Below are positions 45,665-57,800 of a stretch of DNA of 64,000 bases, piece after piece. Under the pieces are notes generated by a model, which saw only the letters and a list, made by a program, of their open reading frames with translations, searched no databases and was not told where the DNA came from. Where the stretch lies: the NCBI GenBank assembly GCA_022494885.1, contig JAGVSM010003995.1, forward strand, positions 1 to 64,000, given 5' to 3'. Every line of letters begins with the position of its first letter. The stretch's first letter is position 1. Origin of the DNA: Micrasema longulum. Lineage: Eukaryota > Arthropoda > Insecta > Trichoptera > Brachycentridae. The position numbers were made by a program, and so were the translations under genes.

Positions 45665-45824
45665 GATCCATCAGCGTCGACGGACATCAACGGGAATGAT
45701 GCGGATCCAATGCCGCAAGACGATGGAGATAATAAGCACGGGACCAGGTGTGCGGGCGAAGTGGCCGCAGTCGCTTTCAACCTTTTCTGCGGCATAGGCG
45801 TCGCGTACAACGCCAGCATCGGAG
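45665..45824 (+). CDS. Fur2: Furin exon a: catalytic His
   Basis: Starts [17 protein letters not shown] and contains [11 protein letters not shown] with the catalytic His, then [16 protein letters not shown]. It follows a CACAG acceptor and ends in phase 1. It is GC-rich. The preceding sequence in the family carries the catalytic Asp (DDG), so at least one upstream exon is missing here. Confidence 0.92.
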
Positions 45825-48800
45825 GTAGATAACCACCTTAAGTTATAATAACATATTACAATGCAGATGTATGATATTTATGACAAGGCCGTACGGAAGT
45901 CTTGGCATTTACATAACCTAAGATTTACCTGTCATTGGCTGGTTTAACTCTGATCTTGGCAAAATAAAAAAAATGCATATTTGATGGTTGAAAAGGCTTC
46001 CGAATCCCAACAAATAGTCATATTTTTAAAAATTATATTAAACGTAATATTAGATGCGATTTCAAGGTTAACGTTGCTATTTTCGAGTAAAATTTTAATC
46101 GACCTCTACTCGATAAAAACTCAATTTTTATATGGATGCCTAGTGCGCCCCTGACATATTGCCCATAATCAACTGTCATTATCAACAGTTAACATACTTT
46201 CATTCACAAATTTATCCCCTTAAATGAGAAAAAATAGTATCTGAAGTAAATATGTTGATATAAGGAAAGTTTTCAAGCAACATAATACACGTGTCGGGAC
46301 AATAAATGCTAAAAATCAATGTAAATCACGGGAAAGTATTCGGAATCAATTATCTGTGAAAACTGACTTCTTTAACACATTTGACGCTCCTACTGCTGCA
46401 ACCAAACATACTGCAATTCACCATAGTCGATTTTTATTTATTATAACGTACATATCCAAGTTATTTACGAATAAAGCCAAGCACAGCTACAAAAGCATCC
46501 GATCGAACCGTTATGTTTATGTTGTCAAATAAAACGACCACCAATTGGTTGCTTACCAACAAACCAACATTGCTTGCGTTGTATAAAACATAGTGATAGG
46601 GCTTCTCTCTAGGTTACGCATAATTACTTTGAGGATTAGCCACATCAGATATCGCTGGTTTTTGAATAAAACATGGTACGGAAAAAACCAATTTTGATGT
46701 AAAATTAAATTTTGAATTGGATTTTTCATAGTTAAACGTTGAAACTTACCACTTTAGATATAAAAAAATATAAACTATCAAAGTTTTCATAGCTTTGTAA
46801 TAAGAAATATTTTTTAATCAAAAACGGATTTTATAATTTTGACATTCAGTGGCACAATGCAAGTCTATTATTTTATTTGTAAATATGTCTTTGAGTCTTT
46901 TTACGATATTTTTACGTCTTTTTATAATTGACTTTGAAAATAAAGATTTAAAGTTCTCGATGAATAAAACAAATAAATAAATTCTCCCTAAACAAATATA
47001 TTGCAGACAACGTTCCCACTCTATTAAAAGTTTGTAACGCTTGCGAAGTATTTTGGAAGTCCTCTTTGTATAAAATATCCGCAAGTTACTCTGAAGTTGG
47101 GAGAATCGAGTTACCTATTTCGATAAACTGACACGTCTTGGCCTAACTTTCGGGGCAAGCCTTATTAATAGTGCGGAATTCTAAGTTATTCTTTTACATA
47201 CAATAGTTTGAGCAGTAAAAAAACATGCCGAAGTCATATTAAATATTCCGTCATTCAGACCGGACGGTTAAAAGTATTCTCATTAATTCGTTTTAAGAAT
47301 CTGCGGCTAAAAATAATATTTATTATTAGTTTTTAGTCGCAGTCGAATGAATCGTGCATATTGCCGGTGACAACAAACGGACTAGAAACCATGTCCGTAA
47401 CACAAAAAAGTAGCCAGAAATTATAATGCACGCAACGATCCATGGGAAGACAGATGCTCGGTGTATGTCTAAGAGAAATTTCGCAAAATAAGAAATGAAG
47501 AAATAAGGCCCCGAACCGGAGTCGTGTATATTATGTATCGTGCAGCAAAATTGAAATGGCAGTGAGCAGGACACCTAGCGAGGTAAAATTATGGCAAATG
47601 GACACCCAGAATAATAAAGTGGAGACCATGAGCAAACAAAAGTATTGTTGGAAGGTCACTGAAAAGATGGGTCGATTTTATCGCCTCTATTGCCGGTAAA
47701 ACATGGATGATGAAAGCGGGTGATAAGAAGGAATAGAGACGTTTGGAAGAGGCCAGCAGTGGAGATAATAAGGCTGAAGAAAATTAGTTTTTATTCTAAT
47801 TTTTGACAGATTTTACGCTCAGTGTTTGTAAGGATTTAAATATCAATGCAGTGCTCTATAGTCCTTTACACCAGGGGTCGTAATCATTACCCAAACATTT
47901 AAATATAACGCATTGAACAAACCGAATTCGTTTATTTCTATACAATTTTATACATAATTTGACGTTTAATCACCAGTCTGGCTATTATATGGAAGCAACG
48001 TACCGTTGCATTTAAAGAATTAAAATCCCCAAATTAACCACTCCCCAGGGGTGGACAACTAAATCGGATCCGAGATTTACTTTTCACTTTCCTGAGTCTG
48101 TGGGATCTAAAAATTTATTTTTTACTGCGCATACAATATGATAAGATACATTAAACGAAGTATTCGATTTTTTAAATTCGTTTAGTAAATGGTATTCGTT
48201 TAGTAATTTAGTGTGAGCATATTTCTCTTGAGTAATGAAGTCAGGTTTTTAGTTGGTTATTGCCAACTTTAAAGAATCTAACATACGAGCGTCTATAAAG
48301 CAAAAACAGTGTTTAATTTTTTGTTTGCTTTAAGTGTGAAAATGCCGACTCACATAAATATTTTGAACCAAAACGCAATGAAACGTTATATTGCAGAAAA
48401 CAGGCAGTCCACAATTTTGAAAAAAATAGATATTCGTGTTATCGGATGCAGTGGGTGAATTCTATGTTTTGCTAAAACAGCCGGCCCGCTTCCATACAAA
48501 AAACTGTAATAATCACCTTCTGAAAATAGTGTCGATCACAAAAACGTCATTTCTCAATTCGCAGAAAACACTCACAGCACTAGAAAAATCTAACGATACT
48601 TTAAAATCCATTAAAAGGTTTACCTTGACCATACACTACTACGTTTTTGAAAACGTCATTTAATTTTTGTTTGTAATATAAAAACACTTATGTTTTAATT
48701 AATTGTTTATCATTTGTCAAAGTCACATACACTCCAACTGTTGTGTAAATTTGATTATTCACATTTTTTTTTACAGAGGTGCTATTATCTCAGTTTCGCT

Positions 48801-51800
48801 TTTTTATGGCTGGCTGCTTTCTGCATAACTACGTTAAATTATTGTTCAGCATATTTTTTTAAAATTTAAATGTTCCTCTTTGGAAACCAATGTCTTGAAA
48901 TCTAGACCAGAACCTGACTTGACCTTGCTTTCAGAAATATTTTGCATCGCCGATAGAGAATTTCATTTTCCGTTAAAACAGTTCTTTTAAAACATCTCTG
49001 TAAATTGGTGTGACATTTTGTAAGTGTTATAAATATCATTTTTAAAGGCATCATAACTGATCAATTTAATCAACCGAGCAATTTCTTTCCCTTGTCACGA
49101 TCGAAAGGCCTAAGAGCCGCGATCCACCGGTTGGCCACCGCTGCCATACACTACTAAGTAAAAATGTGGAAATAACTAGTATTATAATAATCTGTAACTT
49201 TTTTGCCCGTTAATTCGATTCCAATTTATGCATGTAAATCTTTGTAGTGTGAAGCGAAGACCTGATCGTTTTATCCTCTGCTCTAATTATTAATTATTTA
49301 CATTTAAGTCTAGATTGAAATGTCACTATCTAAATATTTAAATTGTTCCTTTATCCTTCTTCTTTCCTTCCCATCCCCTCTCCTCTCTTCATAGTATAGT
49401 GATATTTTTTATTTTTTTTATATATATATTTATATTTATTTTTGTTAATCTTTGCTTTTAATTTTTGTATAAAATTGTAAGATTCAATATGTCCATGTAT
49501 TTATAATTTTCTCAAATTGAACGGTTTGGGTAGGTAAGAAAAAATTGCCTTAAGGCAATATGCCCGCCCTTATATGTATATTTATTGTATATGTATATAA
49601 AGTGTCAAATAAATAAATAAATAATTATTTTACCTCTGCCTTTACCTTTGTAGCTGCTAGATTGTGGAATAATCTACTAAGGCAAAGACTTGAATCGGGT
49701 TGTGGTCTCCTGGCTAATGTTGGGGACTCCCGGATCAAAGGTCTAAGGTCAAACCCCACTCTACCCAAAATTAATTCCCATTTTCTAATAGTGTGTTATT
49801 TACAACTCGTTGAAAATGCCCCCAAAAATAAAATATTCGGTTAAATCATTAAAACGTCCATAATTTTTTTTCATAAAAAAGTCATGACTACTACATTAAA
49901 ATTATGGTTGAAATGTTATTTTTTCAATATTTTAGTTTTTCCATTCGTTTCCTCATTTCCATCATTCGTTCTCACTTCACCCCATTCTTATATTAAGGGA
50001 AAGTGTCAATTTTACTTTTCTCTTAAATGAAATGTTTTTATTAAACTTTAGTGTGTCTATATTTACCAAGTTTTTTTTTTTACAAATCTAATGGTTTGGT
50101 TAGGTAAAAAAGGTTACCTTTTGACAATACACCCTCTCCCTTAATATGTACATTTATTGTGTAAAAGCCTTTAGGGCGTTAAGTATATACCCAAATACGA
50201 AATATGTCCATACAGTAAATAAATTAATACATTTAACAACAAAATCTATTAGGACAAGCTGCTGTTCTAAACACGATTGAGAGCTGATAAGAGGGAGGTG
50301 GTATTTTTGCATTATTATTTTTTTTTTTTTCTTTCTCTTGAATTATTTTCGCTTTGTGCCTTACAGCACTTTCAATTTCCATTGACGTTATTCTTATTTG
50401 GTATATTTTTTCAGGCGTTCGTATGCTGGACGGCACTGTCAACGACGCTGTGGAGGCCAGAGCCCTCGGCCTGAATCCTGACCACATCGATATATACAGC
50501 GCCTCTTGGGGTCCCGAGGATGACGGCAAGACTGTCGACGGTCCAGGACCTCTAGCTAGAAGGGCCTTCATCTACGGAGTGACCAGCGGAAGGAAAGGAA
50601 AAGGCTCCATCTTTGTCTGGGCGTCGGGAAATGGAGGAAGGCATATAGACAGTTGCAATTGTGATGGATACACGAATAGTATATTCACCCTTTCGATCTC
50701 CAGCGCCACTCAAGGAGGGTAAGTTATTTGATGAAGTTATTACACACAACTCCAAATTTGATCGTCAAATATTGCGAGTGGCTACCGGATACTCACGGTG
50801 TTTAACGTTCGTAATTTCGGCTGGCAAATTTTACAACTCAGTAATGGAAATATTTTTGAATATGCATGTTTTTGTTATTCTGTGGTTACTATTAATTTTT
50901 TTTGGAATTATTTTGTATAAGGTAAATTTAAAAGTCCGAAATCTAGCAAAGAACATTCCATTCCTAAGTAACAGATTTGAAAGCTCGTATGTCACAGCAA
51001 AAATATAAAAACCTAGTAACCAATAGCCACTTACTGCGTAACGGCTCATACCAGGTTTTGATATTGTTGACCAATTTTTTGCATTAATTAGATCTTACCT
51101 ATTGATTTAAAAAGGTAGTTTATTTCCGAAAGAGATTAGGGAAGGTGAGTCTAGATTATCGTTTTGTGGGATAATGGTTTTCGTTAAAAACACACATCCC
51201 TATGGGTAGATCAAATTCCATCGGAAAGCGTCTGGTTTTAATAACAATGTTTTGTTTTTGAAAAAACAATTGAATGTATTTTTTATTCGTTATAGAATAA
51301 TAAGTTTTTTAAATTCATATATATTTTTGTACGATTATTTAAAATAAATACATTACATTACATAAACTGGACATGAAATTTTTAAAAGGTTTTTCTAAAC
51401 GGCATGTTCTTGGACTGGCACCTGAAGCCAACTATCGATCACCTTACTCTCTTTATTACATAAATTATCTAGACAGCTGCAATTTGAGTGCCAATGTAGT
51501 GCTCTTTATACCTTAACCACTAAGTGCGGATGGAGAAACGATAAAAGTGAGAAGAAACGAAGCTTTGGCTTGTTGTTTTCTAAGCACGTGTAAACACAAT
51601 AAATTATATATTATAATGTCATTTAAAAAAAAATATAAATTTTTCAGTGCTTCGAATTTTAAATTTCACAAGTCATTTAAATTGTTCAGCCTAAACATTT
51701 AGTTTTTGGATATATGTAGTTCGAATTTAATTTATTTTTTGGCCCTCCTGAATGTTTTCCTGCAATACGCTTAATAGGTTTTGATATTTGACAGCCGACT

Positions 51801-54800
51801 TGTTTGACACGTTACCATAATATAATGTACTCGACATTTGACGATCGTTATGTGCACAAGACAAACATAACATGTGTTTTTGCAGAAATTTTAACAGAAC
51901 TTTCATATTAGTCTTTAATTTCATTTTTTTATTCCTTTCAAATTTTCGATAAAATATGCTTATCATGTTAGTAGTAAAATGAGAACAGTATTAAAATTCT
52001 GTATTTTTTATTTCATGAAAGAATATTAATATAAATTGTATTCACGCGCTTTGCTTTTAAACAAACTGATTTTCAAACCACTGGCACTGGAGCTTAAGTG
52101 CCGTTCATTACGCATTCGCAGTTATTGATTAAATTCTTAAGCCAATTATTTTGTATTGTATTCAGTTAAAGAAGTTGAAAATCGATATTTTTCAAATGCC
52201 AAACGTAATAATCGTGTAACACGAAAATTTCCAATAAACAACTTTTCATTGACGTCAAGAAATGAAAGTTTAATGCTGAAAATAATCGACTTATATAAGT
52301 GTGCTGACCTTTGGTCTTAAGTGATAATTAAATGTAATTGAATATAACACAATAAACACGAATGGTTTTTTTCTTTTTATATTTTTGACTGAATAAGCGT
52401 ACTTTTACATTTCTCAAATACTTATTTATTTTACATGAAACAAAAATATTTTATACCTCGGTTTTGAATGCTGCAAAATAAACATTTTGAGATATTTTTT
52501 TTTCCTTTCATAATAAACGCTTTATTTGAACACCACTTTAGGTAGAAAACTGTGAAGAGGAATAAATTCCATTTCCAAAAGCCCCTTTTTATTTTCAAAC
52601 TTTATTAGGGTCCGAACTTTTATCTTTTTCGTACAACTTTAAGAGAAAGCCCATCACACCATCTGGTCCCTTTTTTATCTTGTCAAATGTACTGGAAATA
52701 TGGAATATTTTATCTGATCATTTTCCAGTGTATTGGTCAGATTATTTTAACAAAGTTTAAATATGAACATCTTCCAATTTTAATATACACCCAGCAGTTG
52801 ATACTTTTTTTTATTCACTTTCTAAACTAAAGAGCATATTTTGTTATCTCTTTTCAGATATAAACCATGGTATTTGGAAGAATGTGCATCTACTTTAGCT
52901 TCAACTTACAGTTCAGGTACTCCCGGTCACGATAAAAGTATTGCAACAGTTGACATGGATGGGAAACTTAGACCTGATTACATTTGTACCGTAGAACATA
53001 CTGGTACGTCAGCTTCGGCTCCCCTTGCTGCTGGGATATGCGCTCTGGCTCTTGAAGCTAATCCCAACCTTACGTGGAGAGACATGCAATACTTAGTTGT
53101 CATGACTTCTCGATATGCACCTCTCGAGAAAGAAACCGGTTGGATTGTAAATGGAGTTAAAAGAAAATTTAGCCACAAATTTGGATATGGTTTGATGGAC
53201 GCTGGAGCGATGGTAAGTTTGGCCGAACAATGGACAACTGTCCCTCCGCAACATATCTGCAAATCGCAAGAAATTAATGAAGACATGAGTATAGACACAA
53301 CATACGGTTTCACAAAGACGGTACACATGGATATAAATGGTTGCAGTGGGACTGTAAATGAAGTTAGATTCTTAGAACATGTACAATGCAAGATTTCACT
53401 CAGATTCTTCCCAAGAGGTAACTTGAGAATTCTCCTTACGTCTCCAATGGGAACAACTTCAACATTACTTTTTGAGAGACCGAGAGATGTCGTTAATTCA
53501 AACTATGATGAATGGCCATTCCTAAGCGTGCACTTCTGGGGCGAGAAAGCAGAAGGTCGGTGGACTTTACAAGTTGTAAATGCCGGAAACAGACACGTTA
53601 ATCAACCTGGACTTTTACGGAAGTGGCAACTGATATTTTATGGAACTTCTACGAATCCAATAAGATTAACTTCTCAAATATCTAATATAAATGGTATCCA
53701 TTCCTCTATTCCTATTACTTTTCCCACTGCTTCGGATGGAATTTTGCATTCACCTCCCGGTAACGCCGAAGGAAACTTTTTCTATAATTACAATACCAAT
53801 TTCCAAAATGATCAAAATATTTACACTGCTGCTGGTTCCGAAATCGACAAAGTTGTAGCCACTTTGGACGGACATAATATTCCTACTGCTCAAAGAGAAA
53901 ATGTAATGGCTGATGCTAACAATAAAAGAGTTTTACACAGTTGTGATCCAGAATGTGATCAGCAGGGTTGCTACGGAAAAGGACCAACTCAATGCGTCGC
54001 TTGTAAACATTATCGTCTCGATAAGTAAGTTTAAATTCGCATTTTTCAATTACATAATATGTTTTGAGATTTGAGAAAAAATAAATTTTTGTATTTATTC
54101 TTACAGTAGTTGCGTCAGTCGTTGCCCGCCTAGAAGTTTCCCCAATCAAGGTGGAGTATGCTGGCCATGTCACGAATCTTGCGAAACCTGTGCTGGAGCT
54201 GGACAAGATTCATGCCTTACATGTGCACCTGCTCACTTACGCGTTACAGACTTGGCTGTCTGTCTTCAACAGTGTCCAGATGGATACTATGAGAGTAAGA
54301 AAAATAATTGATTGTTTTCGATCAAACCGATACCTTTTTTGTAAAATACATAAGTTAACTAAAACAATATTTTGTTTCGTAGATTTTAACCAGAATACAT
54401 GCGTTCCTTGCTCTGCCAACTGCGGTTCGTGTCAAGAAAGACCAGATATGTGTTTATCATGTGATCATCATTTGGTTATGCATGAGCAAAAGTGCTATGC
54501 AGCTTGTCCACCTTTCACTTATGAAACTGAAGACTACAAGTATGTCTTTTTTGTGTCAATGAATATATAAAAATCACACCTATTCTTATCTTCTTACTCA
54601 TAACGTATTTTATTTTAGCTGTGCATCTTGTCATGTTTCTTGCGAGACGTGCAATGGTTCTTCCGAAAGCCAGTGCATATCCTGCAGACCAGGAAAGTAC
54701 TCTCTTGACGGAAAGTGTTTACCAACCTGCCCAGATCGATATTATGCTGATAAAAAGAGGAGAGAGTGCCTTACGTAAGTAACATTGATAATTAAAATGG

Positions 54801-57800
54801 ACAGATTTCTTAATTCCGAACCTTTGTCTACATGACGAGTATTTTTTTTTACATACGTTTTGACCGATTTTAACCATGGCATTTCTCCAACAGGTGCCCC
54901 GTTGGCTGTGCAACTTGTAACAGTGCCATATGTCAAACTTGTGATCCTGAATGGACACTTAATAAAAAAGGAAAATGCGTTCCTGAAGGAAGCTCCCACT
55001 GCGACCAAGGTAATTTCGAATTATTCACTTTTGCTTTGTGTTCATTTATTTAAACTAAGGAGATTCTTTATTTTTTTAATGTAAATAGGTACACATGTTA
55101 ATTATTTTACATAATAAAACATATAATATTTAACAACATTTGTCCCGGTAAAATATTGACTTATTCATAGTTTGCCATCGGGTGCCCAGACATTAGTGTT
55201 AGTCATTATCAAATAGAGAGTAAATACATAATATTGTTAAAAAAATATATTTTATATTATGAATTTAATGGCTTAAAATAAAAATACCATTTAAAAGACT
55301 AGAATACATTCTAGGAAAAAAAAGTACCTTTAGTGGGTTTGTGTACATGCTTACTTTGAAACAAAACCTCGGAGGTTGAGAGGATTTTATCAGTTAAAAA
55401 AGCTCGAAAAATGACATAACTGGTGACCGACCGAAGTTTTGTTTTCAGTTTCGGTTTTGGCCGGTTTCGGCTAGTAAAACAAGTTGCGACTGGCGTTCCG
55501 GTTTCGACCAAAAATTGGCCGGGATGTGTCGGATTACGTTCGGCGTACTCGGGTGCATTTTATGGCTTGTGATCTGTGACCTTTAATTTGTTTCAGTTTT
55601 TCACATTACTGTCAAATATGAAAAAACCAGCACAATTGGAGATATTGGATCGTTGTCTATTCAAATAATTAGTTTTTGTACCGCGTATTGCCATTGTCTA
55701 ACATAAAAAGTAGACTGTTTTTTTTTGCGATTTATTGACTATCGTTAGTAGTTCTAAAATCTTTCAAATTTTTATTTTTGTAATTCTTTTATAAGTTAAA
55801 GTTCCTATAAAATACACTGAAAAACTGTTATATATAACCTATGTTATATGTATAACATAAAAACGAACCAAAAATTGCCAAAAATAAAGTAATTTATTCA
55901 TTTAATTTAAGCCTTGTATTTCATTGTGCATTTTATTTGTCGCTTTATTCAATGAGTTTATAATGTTGAATAATAAAAACACATAATTTTAGGCGTTTTG
56001 AAGTGACTTTTATCTTTTTAAAATAAATTTCTGTTTCGGCTGAAACTAGAACATCATTCCTCTTTCCGCGCCTTATAGTGCATAAGACACTGCAATGGTA
56101 AACCAATCAAGGCGTATCTTTATCGTTTTTGTTACATGGAAGTAAGATGATCAGTCTTACGCTTGAAAAACCATGAAGTATTCTAGTGTATAGACACAAT
56201 TTTTAAATAAATATTATATATTTACCATGTCGCGAATCGAACCTGAGACCTCTTGCATGGTAGGCAAACGCGCTGATTATTACGCTACGAGGCTGAGTAC
56301 TTAACTAGAACAGAAGCCGAAATTCGGGTTCGGTTTTGGATGAAAATATTGTTTCGGTCGGTCACTAGACGACACTGCATTTTTTGCTCATATTTTTTTT
56401 TCATTTATTATGCTTTTTCAACAAATAACTGATTTTACTGTTTTTCTTCCTTTATAGCTGAGTACTACTCTGACGGGCACTGTAGAGGCTGTCACTCGAC
56501 ATGTGAGACGTGTAATGGCGGCACAGAAAATAACTGCTTGACCTGCGCTTCTCCTTTACTTCTACAGGATGGTTCTTGCGTTGCAGTGTGTGGAGCAGGG
56601 GCGTATCAGGAAGCTGGGCGGTAATGCATATTTTAAATTGAAAAAAAAAAAAAAATCTTTCCACATATTTTTTAAATTATTGATTATTATCGTATTTATC
56701 ATTTTGGCTTAAAAAAAAAAAATCATTTAACTTTTAAAAAGTATAAAACAATAGACATGGACAATTCATATCAACAGTTTCATTAATGGTGACTTTATCT
56801 TGTCTTTTTTTAAATCAAAAACTTTGTTTTATATATAAACAATATAAATAAATAAACTATATAACTTACGAATTCGCCAGTAATGCGGATGCATGTACTC
56901 GCGAACCAATATGCTAACAACATCGATGTCTTTAGCGTGAGTCTTGTAAATTTTAAATATCAATGTATATGTTCCTTATCAAATAGAACTTAATATTCTG
57001 TTCATATTGTATTTTATAACATTATGTACCTAGCTGCTTTAAACCTTTAATTGTATTTCTTTAGCTTATAAAAAAAAAAATAGAAATATATATATATTGC
57101 TTTAATTTTTTTAAAACCAACTTAACTTTTAAACACAGTTCTATATTTTATTACAGTATATTGTATTTTAAAAAAAAAAATATGTTGTTAATACACTCAT
57201 CTTTTTATTTTTATACCAACTATACTTCTTAACACTGTTCCTTTATTTTGTTCCTTTATTTTATTTCTTTATATTGTGTTTTTTTTTTAAATCTATGTTG
57301 TTTATATACTCATCTTCTTTTTTTATACCAACTTTACTTCTTAACACTGTTCTATCTTTTGTTGCTTTATATTGTATTTTTTAAATTTAATGTTGTTTAT
57401 ATACTTATATTTTTATAACTTTCATGTATGTAAAAGCCTTATGGGCGTGAAAAAATAATAAAATAAAAATAAAATAAAAATAAAACAAAAATAAAATAAA
57501 AATAAAATAAAATATATAAACCAAAAGGTTTCTTTATTAAATAATCAATTTTAAAAATCGCGGAAATGAAATGGCGATTCCATGTATTTAACATAGTGAT
57601 TGTTTTTATTATTTCAGGTGCGCCCCGTGTTTGCACGCGTGCACGGCATGCGTGTCGCGCCTGAACTGCACGACGTGTGCACCCGGGTTGAAGTTGCAAA
57701 GCGGGGAATGCAGAGTGTCATGCGCACCCGGGTACTATAGTGATAGAGGAGTTTGCTCCAAGTGTTACCTGAGTTGTCAAACTTGCGGGTAATTATGATT

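Larger units (their letters stand above)
45825..50414. other. Furin intron with transposon relics
   Basis: A 4.6-kb intron. It contains an RTE LINE relic at 47380-47790, a hAT-like unit at 48050-49145, a LINE tail with a SINE at 49520-49870, and another LINE 3' tail at about 50095-50225. The open frame 46818-47084 (minus) is unrecognised. Confidence 0.6.

Noticed and set aside
46818..47084. 88-codon minus-strand open frame as a gene
   Set aside because: Lys/Ile-rich with no domain, inside a furin intron full of transposon relics; probably chance or LINE-derived.
50233..50755. Minus-strand open frames opposite furin exon b
   Set aside because: Shadows of a GC-rich coding exon; no domain, and the plus strand is clearly the coding strand.
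52978..53391. 137-codon minus-strand open frame opposite furin exon c
   Set aside because: Shadow of the exon; no motif or splice context.
57450..57512. A CRISPR-like or regulatory repeat array
   Set aside because: It is an AAAAT-type microsatellite, probably a LINE A-rich tail.
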